Source: Acidimicrobiaceae bacterium (GTDB lineage Bacteria; Actinomycetota; Acidimicrobiia; Acidimicrobiales; Ilumatobacteraceae). Taken from it: a stretch of DNA of 9,102 nucleotides. Below, in pieces: positions 1 through 6,568 of this stretch (positions within the stretch are counted from its first letter, which is position 1; every line of letters starts with the position of its first letter). The notes below the pieces were generated by a model. The model had not been told where the DNA came from. It ran no database searches and was given only the letters and a program-made list of their open reading frames with translations. Location: contig PBWL01000003.1 of the NCBI GenBank assembly GCA_002727235.1, positions 126,721-135,822 of the forward strand, written 5' to 3'. The position numbers and the translations under genes are program-made.

Positions 1-414
1 TGCAAGGCCTCTCGCCGAATCCATGGCTACGAGATGGATCCGAAGTTGAGGGGGCTCATTCAGAAACTGGGCGACCAAGCGGCAAAGGAGTACCGCAAGG
101 CGGTGAACTCCTATGTCAATCGAGATGCAATGGAATCCGCAGCGCTTGGCGATATCGATGAACTGCTCGACAATTTGCAACGCCAGTTTCTTCAGCAGAT
201 CATCGAAAGCCATTCCGCTCAAACAATCGAACTCCAAGTGGCAGTGCAATTGACACTTGTCGCCCGTTTCTACGAACGATTGGGCGATCACGCGGTGAAC
301 CTCGCCAGTCGGGTCAGATTTATTGAGGAAGGAACGTTTCCTGAACTTCACGTCTCTGACCGTGAATTGAGTGAGGAAGTGGGATCCCCATTTGGACCGA
401 CCGGATCTGACTGA
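1..414 (+). CDS. phoU: Phosphate transport system regulator PhoU (C-terminal part, 5' end outside window)
   Basis: The reading frame is open from base 1 to the TGA at 412-414, giving 137 visible residues, so the N-terminal part lies off the left edge. The ATG at base 34 is internal, because PhoU-like sequence continues upstream of it. PhoU is a cytoplasmic helical protein that links the Pst phosphate transporter to the PhoR/SenX3-type kinase and keeps the phosphate response off when phosphate is plentiful. The visible part is all-helical and carries the second PhoU metal-binding motif, ARFYERLGDHAVNLASRV, near residues 87-104 of the visible frame, with the conserved Glu-Arg-x-Gly-Asp-His core. 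It sits 12 bases before a histidine kinase and a response regulator, the expected neighbours. The tail after the last helix is short and polar. The family call is firm; only the length of the missing part is unknown. Confidence 0.93.
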   Translation, partial: CKASRRIHGYEMDPKLRGLIQKLGDQAAKEYRKAVNSYVNRDAMESAALGDIDELLDNLQRQFLQQIIESHSAQTIELQVAVQLTLVARFYERLGDHAVNLASRVRFIEEGTFPELHVSDRELSEEVGSPFGPTGSD

Positions 415-426
415 CCTTAGAGATTG

Positions 427-1527
427 ATGAACACTCTCATTGTCGTGTTGGTTGCTGGACTCGCAGGCGGAGTTGGTTTTTTCCTTAACGGCATGTTCAC
501 ACGACCAAAAGAGCAGGTTGCTGCTCAGGTTGATGAGCCACCTCAAGCGGCGAATTCGGAGGTCGATGTTGTAGACACACTCCCAATTCCTCTTGCCATC
601 GTCGATCTAGATATGCGCAAGACGACGAAGAATCGAGCGCTTGTCGGGCTCGCCTCCGGGTCAACTGCGTTGCTGTTGGATGACGCAGTTGACGGTGCTC
701 TTCAGAAGGCTCTCAATGGTGTGGAGGTAAGCGAGACGCTGACGTTCGGTGGACCACCCCCATTGATCTGCGAGTTGCACGCTGCCAAGTTGAATGGGAG
801 TGGTGCATATGCAGTTCTCATTGATGTGACAGAAAAATCCCGTGCTGATTCAATGAGAACTGACTTTATTGCCAACATCAGCCACGAACTGAAGACGCCT
901 GTCGGGGCTGTTGCGGTGCTTGCCGAGGCATTGATGGGAGAAACAGATCCCGCAACTATCGAGCGTTTGACGGGACGGATGCTCACAGAGTCAGAGCGAG
1001 CAGCGAAGACGATCGATGACCTCCTCGAGCTCTCTCAGACCGAGCAATCCATCAGCGAGAACACCGAAGACATCAATGTGGAAGAACTGCTGTTGGCAGT
1101 GAAGGCGAGATATGACGAGGCATCTCGACAGCGCCGAATCAAGATTGTGGTTGAAGCGAGCCCATCAGCACACGTCACTGGTGATCGCCAACAGATTGCA
1201 TCAGCACTCGGCAATCTTGTTGATAACGCAGTGAAGTACTCACTTGATGAGGGCGTCGTTACTCTCCGATCAGTTGCCGATGCGGAAGACACAACGATCG
1301 AGGTGTGCGATAGCGGTGTCGGTATTCCGAGTAGCGACCTTGACCGAATCTTTGAGCGCTTCTATCGGGTCGACAAGGCAAGAAGTCGGGGAACCGGGGG
1401 AACAGGTCTCGGACTCGCGATCGTTCGTCACGTCGTGACGAATCACGGTGGAACCGTCCAGGTGACCTCGACAGAGGGCGAAGGCAGTTGCTTTCGTTTG
1501 CTCTTTCCTATGAAGGCAGAAGCATGA
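427..1527 (+). CDS. senX3: Membrane-anchored sensor histidine kinase, SenX3/PhoR type
   Basis: This 366-aa kinase probably autophosphorylates in response to phosphate status (with PhoU/Pst) and passes phosphate to the regulator encoded next. Residues 2-24 form one hydrophobic N-terminal membrane segment, and there is no sizeable extracytoplasmic domain. Residues about 50-137 resemble a degenerate PAS domain. The HisKA domain begins near 142 with IANISHELKTP, phosphoacceptor H153. The HATPase domain follows: N box LGNLVDNAVKYS (261-272), G1 box CDSGVGIP (294-301), F box FERFYR (309-314) and G2 box GTGGTGLGLA (322-331), all intact. ATG 427 is preferred to the TTG one codon earlier; neither has a good Shine-Dalgarno. 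The stop overlaps the next start as ATGA (1524-1527), so translation is probably coupled. Classic SenX3 has two N-terminal membrane segments, whereas only one is clear here. PhoR is an equally valid name. Confidence 0.93.
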   Translation: MNTLIVVLVAGLAGGVGFFLNGMFTRPKEQVAAQVDEPPQAANSEVDVVDTLPIPLAIVDLDMRKTTKNRALVGLASGSTALLLDDAVDGALQKALNGVEVSETLTFGGPPPLICELHAAKLNGSGAYAVLIDVTEKSRADSMRTDFIANISHELKTPVGAVAVLAEALMGETDPATIERLTGRMLTESERAAKTIDDLLELSQTEQSISENTEDINVEELLLAVKARYDEASRQRRIKIVVEASPSAHVTGDRQQIASALGNLVDNAVKYSLDEGVVTLRSVADAEDTTIEVCDSGVGIPSSDLDRIFERFYRVDKARSRGTGGTGLGLAIVRHVVTNHGGTVQVTSTEGEGSCFRLLFPMKAEA

Positions 1528-2234
1528 GTGAAGCACATATTTTCGTGATCGAAGATGAAGAGTCTTTCGTTGATGCTCTTGAGGTGGGCCTTGCTCGAGA
1601 GGGGTTCACGGTCAGCGTTGCGCGAGATGGTTTTGAAGCCCTCGAGAAGTTCGATGAGGTCAACCCAGATCTGGTTCTGTTAGACGTCATGTTGCCGCGA
1701 GTGACTGGCATCGAAGTGTGTCGTCAGCTCCGGCAGAAAAGCACGATTCCGATCATCATGGTGACTGCGAAGTCGAGTGAGATAGACACCGTTGTGGGTC
1801 TCGAAGTCGGAGCAGATGATTACGTTGCGAAGCCCTACCGAATTCGAGAACTGGTCGCACGAATCAGAGCGGCCCTTCGGCGCAATGCTGGTGACATCAC
1901 CGGAGAGGTCCCCCGACCAACGGCGACCTCGGTTGTTGTGGGAGATATTGAACTCAACGAGGCCGAACACACGGTGACAGTTCGCGGTGAAAGTGTTGCG
2001 ATGCCGCTCAAAGAATTTGACGTATTGCGCCTACTGATGATGAACGTTGGCCAGGTCATGACGCGCGAGCTTCTGATCGATCGCGTCTGGGGATCTGATT
2101 ATTACGGTGACACCAAAACCCTTGACGTCCACGTCAAAAGGGTGCGAGCAAAGATCGAAAGCGACCCGGCGAACCCGTCAAAAATCGTCACCGTTCGTGG
2201 CCTCGGGTACAAATTCGAACGCCCTGCGACGTAA
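1524..2234 (+). CDS. regX3: Response regulator, OmpR/PhoB family (RegX3-like)
   Basis: This 236-aa transcription factor is the partner of the kinase just upstream. The receiver domain (about 5-117) has the acidic pair D11/E12, phosphoacceptor D54 in LVLLDVMLP, T81 and K103 in DDYVAKPYR, so all switch residues are present. A linker leads to a winged-helix DNA-binding domain (about 140-233) with the family's MPLKEFDVLRLL, LLIDRVWGSDY, TLDVHVKRVRAKIE and VRGLGYKFE segments. The ATG at 1524 is chosen over the upstream in-frame TTG at 1488 because the protein then begins one strand before IEDEE, a GAAGG lies 7 bases upstream (1512-1516), and it gives the usual ATGA overlap with the kinase. The regulon expected from family knowledge is phosphate uptake and scavenging; no direct-repeat Pho box is visible inside this window. 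Confidence 0.94.
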   Translation: MSEAHIFVIEDEESFVDALEVGLAREGFTVSVARDGFEALEKFDEVNPDLVLLDVMLPRVTGIEVCRQLRQKSTIPIIMVTAKSSEIDTVVGLEVGADDYVAKPYRIRELVARIRAALRRNAGDITGEVPRPTATSVVVGDIELNEAEHTVTVRGESVAMPLKEFDVLRLLMMNVGQVMTRELLIDRVWGSDYYGDTKTLDVHVKRVRAKIESDPANPSKIVTVRGLGYKFERPAT

Positions 2235-2253
2235 CGAGTAGCCGCTGTCTACG

Positions 2254-3447
2254 ATGATGGCTGTGCCCGCACGACGGCAACACAGCCGGTTTCAGTCACT
2301 AGCGATCACCCATGCGGTGATGACCGCCGGTGAAGCATCGATGGTGCTTGCGCTTGCCGATTCATTCTTTTTTGATGTTGATCTTGACGCGGCGCGCTCA
2401 CGGTTGCTGGCGTTTTTGCTTGTCGGGTTCGCACCATTTCTGATGGTGAACGCCAAGTTGGGCCCGATGATCGACCGACTTCGTGGTGGGCGACGGGCGA
2501 TGGTGGTCGGCCTTGCAATCTCTCGTGTCGGGGTTCAGATCGGCATGATTTTCACCGCAGACGGGATAGCCCTATTCCCGTTTGTCTTTGCGGCTCTTGT
2601 GCTGCAGAAGACGTATGCAGTGACAAAACAAGCGATCGTGCCGTCAGTTGTTCGAAATGCAAGCGATCTCGTGGAAGCAAACTCAAAACTTGGCCGTATT
2701 GCGACGCTGACCGGAGCATTTGCGGTTGTGCCGGCGGCTGGCATCCAACAGTTGCTCGGAACGGGAGCCACGCTGTTTTACGGAGCGGTGTTCTTTGTCG
2801 CAGCAGCGGTCCTCGCCACACGACTCCCTCAAGCGCATGCGAATCGCTCAGCGAGTGAACCGCTGACGGAGCGTGGCGTGAAAAGTTCTGATGTGCATGT
2901 CGGATGGATCGCAATGACCGTGCTTCGATTTGCTCAAGGATTCACCTTGTTTCAGGTTGCGCTCTGGTTTCGGTCGAGCGCCGCATCACCGCTGTGGCTC
3001 GCAGCTGCGGTTGGACTTGGCGCTCTTGCTCCGTTCGTTGGCAACACGGTGGGGCCTTGGCTTCGCCGAAAGACCGAGGTTGAGAAAATGCTCGCGGCGG
3101 CGCTTGCTCTTCCTGCGATTGCAGCCGGGGGAGCAGTATTTGTTGGCGGCTACTTGGTTGGTGTCGTGCTTTCTGTGGTGGTCAACTTTTCTGGGAGCAT
3201 TGGCCGATTGGCATTCGAATCAATCGTCCAGCGCGATGTGGCAGAGCGAAGTCGAGCAGCGACATTTGCGTGGTTTGAGACACGATTCCAATTCGGATGG
3301 GTGGCCGGCGCAGCGGTACCCATTCTCGTTGAGATGTCAGGAACGGTGGGCATTGCTTATCTTGCGGCCGTTCTCGTTGCGGCGCTCGTGTCGTACGTTG
3401 CCGGTGCCAGGCCGTTGACGTCAGATGTGACCATTACGACTCACTGA
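2254..3447 (+). CDS. Major facilitator superfamily transporter, substrate unknown
   Basis: This is a 397-aa polytopic inner-membrane protein with about 11-12 hydrophobic segments, close to the usual MFS length. Basic loops such as DRLRGGRRAM (about 74-83) after segment 2 fit the MFS loop 2-3 signature position, with Asp followed by Arg-rich residues. The C-terminal half contains the stretch RLAFESIVQRDVAERSRA and then FAWFETRFQFGW, which I recognise from a subgroup of actinobacterial MFS proteins annotated only as MFS transporters. ATG 2254 (or ATG 2257) follows the regulator stop by 19 bases with no clear Shine-Dalgarno, so co-transcription with the phosphate-response genes is likely. Its 3' end overlaps the convergent metallopeptidase-like gene by 14 bases. 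No substrate can be assigned; a phosphate-linked role is only suggested by position. Confidence 0.85.
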   Translation: MMAVPARRQHSRFQSLAITHAVMTAGEASMVLALADSFFFDVDLDAARSRLLAFLLVGFAPFLMVNAKLGPMIDRLRGGRRAMVVGLAISRVGVQIGMIFTADGIALFPFVFAALVLQKTYAVTKQAIVPSVVRNASDLVEANSKLGRIATLTGAFAVVPAAGIQQLLGTGATLFYGAVFFVAAAVLATRLPQAHANRSASEPLTERGVKSSDVHVGWIAMTVLRFAQGFTLFQVALWFRSSAASPLWLAAAVGLGALAPFVGNTVGPWLRRKTEVEKMLAAALALPAIAAGGAVFVGGYLVGVVLSVVVNFSGSIGRLAFESIVQRDVAERSRAATFAWFETRFQFGWVAGAAVPILVEMSGTVGIAYLAAVLVAALVSYVAGARPLTSDVTITTH

Positions 3448-4606
3448 CCCGTGCAATCCACAGGCCAGGCGCAGCGATTTCGCTCGGTGTTGGGCAGCGA
3501 TCATTGCCAGTGAGCAACATCGCAATCGCTGCATCGTCACCGACCCGATCAACAACGCCCTGCACGAATTGTTTGCCGCTACGAACTTGTTCCTCATCGA
3601 GTCGAATGCCGAGCAGGCGATGAACAAACACATCGGAAGGAGATTGCTCAACGCGTTGGCGACGAACCGCCTCTGCAATTCGAAGCGCAGAACCTCCGAC
3701 CACTCGGACAGACACCGCATCGACTATCCAATCGGTGAAGCCAACAACCGCCGCAACAGCGGCATCAAGCCGCGGCTCCATTTCACGCTGCTCCTCTGAG
3801 CTCACGGCCCCCAACAGAATCGACGGATCACCAAGGGTTTGCTGGATGGCTTCCATCGGGTCTGCCGAGGTTGGGTCGAGCCCGCCGAGCTTTTCGATCA
3901 CCGCGTCAGGGTCAGGTCGGAACGCAGCTACATATTGACGGACCATTGCCGAGAGCGGGGTTGCGAAGTTCGGTGAACTCAGCACTGCCTGGCCTGCAAA
4001 TTCATGTGCGAGTACCCAAAGCCGTACTTCATCAAGTGGGATTTCCCACTGGGCCGCAAACGCATCGATGTTCGCACCGATGAGTTTCAGTCGCTGGTCA
4101 ATCCGCGGAATTGGCAGGTCGTGAACTCCGAAACAGCGTTGAGCAAGATCACCGGTCATCGAACCGACCGCCATTCCGAGCATCGCCGGCGCCATCATTT
4201 TCGACAGACCAGCCATCATCTGGGCCATAGGGTCGGTTGCATCCTCTTCGACCCCGGTTGCACCACTGAGAGCCGTGGCAAGATCGGTGAAGAGCGGGCG
4301 ATACGAATCGAGGGTGTCAGCAGCCCATTGCGAACGACTGCACGTGACGACATCGGTGGTCGAGAGATCGGCTCCGGTGAGGTCACCGACATGCATACGT
4401 GCGATCGGCACAAGCGCCTCGAGGGCCATGCGAGACGCTGGGTCTACATTCGGTTCCTGCTCCCCACCAGTCGCTCCGAGGAGAGCGAATTGGCGTGCAG
4501 CATCCCAATTGATCGGCCCCTGCCCCGACATTGCTTTCGCAATATCGCCAAGGAATGGAATTCCGCTAAAGGGATCTTCTGAGTTTGGCTCAGGAGTATT
4601 GGCCAT
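3434..4606 (-). CDS. DUF2342 / zincin-like metallopeptidase family protein with altered metal motif
   Basis: This 390-aa protein belongs to the DUF2342 family (annotated as zinc-dependent metalloprotease or F420-biosynthesis-associated putative hydrolase; true function unknown). Evidence is the N-terminal SGIPFLGDIAKAM region, the Met/Gly-rich helix near 125-155 (MMAGLSKMMAP, MLGMAVGSMTGDLAQR), the LWVLAHEF helix and a C-terminal LLGIRLDEEQVRSGKQFV block followed by a domain ending near CPTPSEI. The position where the family usually has HExxH reads H201-E202-F-A-G205, so the second zinc-binding His is Gly; a conserved Glu-Gly segment further on reads VVGFTDWIVD (287-296). Peptidase activity is therefore doubtful. 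The start at 4606 is chosen because MANTPEPNSEDP fits the family's N-terminus. A longer frame to 4771 would run through the neighbouring divergent gene and adds low-complexity Ser/Thr sequence. Confidence 0.85.
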   Translation of the reverse strand: MANTPEPNSEDPFSGIPFLGDIAKAMSGQGPINWDAARQFALLGATGGEQEPNVDPASRMALEALVPIARMHVGDLTGADLSTTDVVTCSRSQWAADTLDSYRPLFTDLATALSGATGVEEDATDPMAQMMAGLSKMMAPAMLGMAVGSMTGDLAQRCFGVHDLPIPRIDQRLKLIGANIDAFAAQWEIPLDEVRLWVLAHEFAGQAVLSSPNFATPLSAMVRQYVAAFRPDPDAVIEKLGGLDPTSADPMEAIQQTLGDPSILLGAVSSEEQREMEPRLDAAVAAVVGFTDWIVDAVSVRVVGGSALRIAEAVRRQRVEQSPSDVFVHRLLGIRLDEEQVRSGKQFVQGVVDRVGDDAAIAMLLTGNDRCPTPSEIAAPGLWIARVSES

Positions 4607-4613
4607 ACCTCTG

Positions 4614-4619
4614 ATGCTA
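4614..4619 (-). promoter_or_regulatory. Candidate -10 element for a leaderless transcript of the DUF2342 gene
   Basis: On the minus strand TAGCAT matches the actinobacterial TANNNT -10 pattern and ends 7 bases before the ATG at 4606. This would put the transcript start at or next to the start codon. It fits the absence of a usable Shine-Dalgarno: the only purine run, AGAGG, ends one base before the ATG, too close to work. No convincing -35 is seen. Short motifs like this arise often by chance. Confidence 0.35.
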
Positions 4620-4646
4620 GGCACTTCTCGGGCAGGTAACGTCGCC

Positions 4647-4652
4647 GAGGTG
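4647..4652 (+). promoter_or_regulatory. Ribosome binding site of the SDR-like gene
   Basis: GAGGTG lies 3 bases before ATG 4656 (GAGG core 5 bases before). It decides the start of the SDR-like gene against the much longer in-frame extension reaching back to 4275, which would cover the divergent gene. Confidence 0.55.
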
Positions 4653-4655
4653 ACG

Positions 4656-5621
4656 ATGAAGGTACTTGTTCGTGAAGGAGCGACCACTCTTTCGCATCGG
4701 GTCATCGATCGATTACTCGCGAACGCGGACGTTGAAATCGTGCCGCTCGACGCAGGAGTTGCCGATGTCATCGTCGATCTTCGTGTTGGTGATCACGACG
4801 GATTAGCCCGTCGCCGTTCAAGTGCGACCGTTGAAGGCGAAGCGTTAATGGAAGAAGTGCGGCGCGTGAATGCCCACCGGGTAGTGATGTTGTCGTCGTC
4901 GCTCGTATATGGACCTCACGCAAATAGTCGTATTCCCATTACCGAAGATGAAGTCATTCGGCCCGAGGCCTCATTCGTATTTGCTCGCCAGCTCTCATCA
5001 GTTGAACATGTTCTCGATCGATGGCGACGGGGATCTGACGACCGATCGGTGGCAGTGCTTCGCCCAACGGTGACGATGGGCCTTGGAGCCTCATCATCGC
5101 TCGCAAGGGCCCTCGCAGCAGGGTCTGGTCGCCGACTTGGTGATGAGGAGCCGCCCGCACAGTTTCTGCACATCGACGATCTCGCTGCCGCTATTGAAAC
5201 AGTGGTCGTGTCTGAATATGGCGGAGTTGTCAATGTCGCACCAGATGGTTGGGTTCCTGGAGATCGGGTACGAGCCCTTCTCGGGCGCCGCTGGCAGATC
5301 CCCGTTCCTCGATGGGTTCGTGAGCAGCTATGGGCTCTGCAGTGGAGGTTTCAACGTGGACCGATCCCGCCAGGTTTGGGGCCGTACACGACAACCAGTT
5401 GGGTGGTGGCCAACGATCGATTGAAATCGCTCGGTTGGACCTCATCGGTTACGAACGAACAGACATTCGTTGAAGGCACCGAGAGCCCTTGGTGGGCATC
5501 GATCACACCCAAACGACGTCAGGAACTTGCGCTTGGTGGAGTTGTTGTCGGCGTCGTCATTGCGGTTTCTGCAATCGTCCTGACCGGTGTTCGGGCGTTT
5601 CATCACCGACGCCAGCGTTAG
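4656..5621 (+). CDS. NAD-dependent epimerase/dehydratase-like (extended SDR) protein, catalytically degenerate, C-terminal membrane anchor
   Basis: This 321-aa protein has the layout of extended short-chain dehydrogenases: SSLVYGPHANSRIPITED (81-98), ARQLSSVEHVL (110-120), VLRPTVTMG (134-142), AQFLHIDDLAAAIE (168-181) and a GVVNVAP strand (190-196). Key residues are missing. The N-terminal glycine-rich NAD loop (usually TGAxGFIG) reads REGATTLS at 6-13. The usual YARDK catalytic segment reads FARQL at 109-113, so Tyr is Phe and Lys is Leu. Residues 284-291 (TPKRRQEL) lead into a membrane segment (about 292-311) and a basic tail, a C-terminus I associate with an actinobacterial SDR group of unknown function, so the domain is probably tethered facing the cytoplasm. 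The stop interlocks with that of the convergent small gene. A binding or regulatory role is more likely than redox catalysis, but this is inference. Confidence 0.85.
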   Translation: MKVLVREGATTLSHRVIDRLLANADVEIVPLDAGVADVIVDLRVGDHDGLARRRSSATVEGEALMEEVRRVNAHRVVMLSSSLVYGPHANSRIPITEDEVIRPEASFVFARQLSSVEHVLDRWRRGSDDRSVAVLRPTVTMGLGASSSLARALAAGSGRRLGDEEPPAQFLHIDDLAAAIETVVVSEYGGVVNVAPDGWVPGDRVRALLGRRWQIPVPRWVREQLWALQWRFQRGPIPPGLGPYTTTSWVVANDRLKSLGWTSSVTNEQTFVEGTESPWWASITPKRRQELALGGVVVGVVIAVSAIVLTGVRAFHHRRQR

Positions 5622-5803
5622 CCCATTGCACTCACGATGACTGCCGCAACGACCGCAGCGGTCACAGCGATCACCCCGGTGATGAGAGCAGAAATTCGAA
5701 GTCGTCGGCTCGGCGGCTCAGCAGCGAACACGATGCGGTGCTCGGCTGAGATCTCGGCCGGATGACGCCATTCGCGCTCGTGAGGTGGGGGAACAAGATC
5801 CAC
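5618..5803 (-). CDS. Small single-pass membrane protein with N-terminal PP-x-R-x-WRHP-x-E motif
   Basis: This is a 61-aa protein from a GTG start. Residues 5-17 read PPPHEREWRHPAE, a short motif I recognise at the extreme N-terminus of several Acidimicrobiia/actinobacterial membrane proteins, often ahead of a transmembrane helix and a trypsin-like or PDZ domain. Here a short basic stretch (SRRLR, about 32-36) and one membrane helix (37-59) follow, and the protein ends with no extracytoplasmic domain. It could be a stand-alone member of the motif family or the remnant of a larger protein. The TAA stop shares bases with the TAG of the convergent SDR gene (TTAG at 5618-5621). There is no Shine-Dalgarno before the GTG. 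The motif plus a correctly placed helix make it a real gene in my view; function unknown. Confidence 0.7.
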   Translation of the reverse strand: MDLVPPPHEREWRHPAEISAEHRIVFAAEPPSRRLRISALITGVIAVTAAVVAAVIVSAMG

Positions 5804-5812
5804 GAATAGTCG

Positions 5813-5818
5813 ACTGTA
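5813..5818 (-). promoter_or_regulatory. Candidate -10 element for the WRHP small-protein gene
   Basis: TACAGT on the minus strand matches TANNNT and ends 9 bases before the GTG at 5803, close to what a leaderless transcript would need. The 41-base gap to moaE has no better candidate on this strand and none matching TANNNT on the plus strand, so the moaE promoter may lie further upstream inside the small gene. Weak evidence. Confidence 0.3.
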
Positions 5819-5844
5819 GTAACTGTTCAGCCGAATCTGCAGTC

Positions 5845-6357
5845 ATGGCACGCCTTGGGTACTACGATGCAAATGTGCAGGCTCCCGAACGTGACGACAA
5901 CTGGTTTGACGTCACGTCCGCTGTGTTGAATGCCGGCGAAGCCCATGACTGGGCGGTCAGACCAGAGTGTGGAGCGGTCACGTTGTTCTCAGGAACCGTG
6001 CGAGATCATGCAGACGGCCGAGATGATGTCGTCGCCCTGACCTATGAGGCGTACGAAGAAAAGACGATTGATTCATTCGCAGCAATCGCTGACGAACTGC
6101 GCAATCGTTGGCCCGACGTTGGTCGAGTGCTGATTTGGCATCGCATTGGCCGCCTCGAGTTGTGCGAGGTGTCGGTGATTGTTGCCGTGTCATCCCCTCA
6201 TCGTCCAGTCGCATTTGAAGCAGCCCGGTTTGCGATTGATGCGCTCAAGGTTTCCTCTCCCATTTGGAAGCATGAAGAGTGGTCAGAAGGCTCTGATTGG
6301 GGAACCGGAGCATCTCCGATCGAGCGGCCTAGCGATATTGCATCGGAGCCGAACTGA
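5845..6357 (+). CDS. moaE: Molybdopterin synthase catalytic subunit MoaE
   Basis: This 170-aa protein is the large subunit of molybdopterin synthase, which with thiocarboxylated MoaD converts cyclic pyranopterin monophosphate to molybdopterin in the cytoplasm. Family signatures are all there: GAVTLFSGTVRDH (43-55, with R53 matching the conserved Arg), LTYEAYEEK (65-73), IWHRIGRLELCEVSVIVAVSSPHR (97-120), AFEAARFAIDALK (123-135) and PIWKHEEW (139-146). The active-site lysine pair is K135 and K142, with the same 7-residue spacing as in E. coli MoaE. The core is preceded by about 40 residues that resemble MoaE less well. ATG 5845 is preferred to the in-frame GTG at 5785, which would overlap the divergent gene and add unrelated residues; no good Shine-Dalgarno is seen. 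moaD is not in the window. The next gene starts one base after its stop. Confidence 0.93.
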   Translation: MARLGYYDANVQAPERDDNWFDVTSAVLNAGEAHDWAVRPECGAVTLFSGTVRDHADGRDDVVALTYEAYEEKTIDSFAAIADELRNRWPDVGRVLIWHRIGRLELCEVSVIVAVSSPHRPVAFEAARFAIDALKVSSPIWKHEEWSEGSDWGTGASPIERPSDIASEPN

Positions 6358-6358
6358 C

Positions 6359-6568
6359 ATGCCGCTCCTCATCATCGCAATAGCAATTGCCGCTCTTGCG
6401 CTGTTGTTGATTATCCGTCGAACGAAGCGAAGTGACGACGCAGTATCTGACTTTCGCCGGCAGATCAATGCACTGTCGTCCGATGCCCGCAAGAACGTGA
6501 CCGAACGGGTTCGTCAGATTTCTGACGAGTCATCTGAAGACGAAGAGGGTGAATCCAGTGGCTCGTGA
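6359..6568 (+). CDS. Small single-pass membrane protein with acidic C-terminal tail, upstream of mreB
   Basis: This 69-aa protein of unknown family has an N-terminal membrane helix (about residues 2-19, PLLIIAIAIAALALLLII), a basic stop-transfer stretch (RRTKR, 20-24), an amphipathic helical segment (about 26-54, DFRRQINALSSDARKNVTERVRQI is split across it) and a strongly acidic end rich in Glu, Asp and Ser (55-69). Topology by the positive-inside rule puts the helical and acidic part in the cytoplasm. It begins one base after the moaE stop, with GGAG at 6345-6348 (10 bases upstream), and its last 11 bases overlap the mreB start, so it is part of the same operon and likely coupled to mreB. 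Function is unknown; a membrane tether near MreB is a guess from position only. The frame continues upstream inside moaE, but that part is a shadow. Confidence 0.75.
   Translation: MPLLIIAIAIAALALLLIIRRTKRSDDAVSDFRRQINALSSDARKNVTERVRQISDESSEDEEGESSGS
6544..6549 (+). promoter_or_regulatory. Ribosome binding site that fixes the mreB start
   Basis: AGAGGG lies 8 bases before the GTG at 6558, giving a protein beginning (V/M)ARDLAIDLGTANT, the standard MreB N-terminus. The earlier in-frame GTG at 6549 overlaps this site and so cannot use it. Confidence 0.6.

Noticed and set aside
2552..3418. Open frames of 120 aa (minus) and 162 aa (plus, from 2930) within the MFS gene
   Set aside because: Shadows with no hydrophobic pattern or motif; the MFS frame is continuous with proper membrane segments.
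4004..4582. 192-aa plus-strand open frame opposite the DUF2342 gene
   Set aside because: It is an antisense shadow: no recognisable motif, His/Arg-rich composition, and the minus frame carries clear family sequence.
4275..4655. 127-codon N-terminal extension of the SDR-like gene
   Set aside because: It lies over the divergent DUF2342 gene, does not look like SDR sequence, and the ATG at 4656 has a good ribosome site.
4607..4771. 55-codon N-terminal extension of the DUF2342 gene
   Set aside because: It crosses the SDR start, is Ser/Thr-rich low-complexity sequence, and the family N-terminus begins at 4606.
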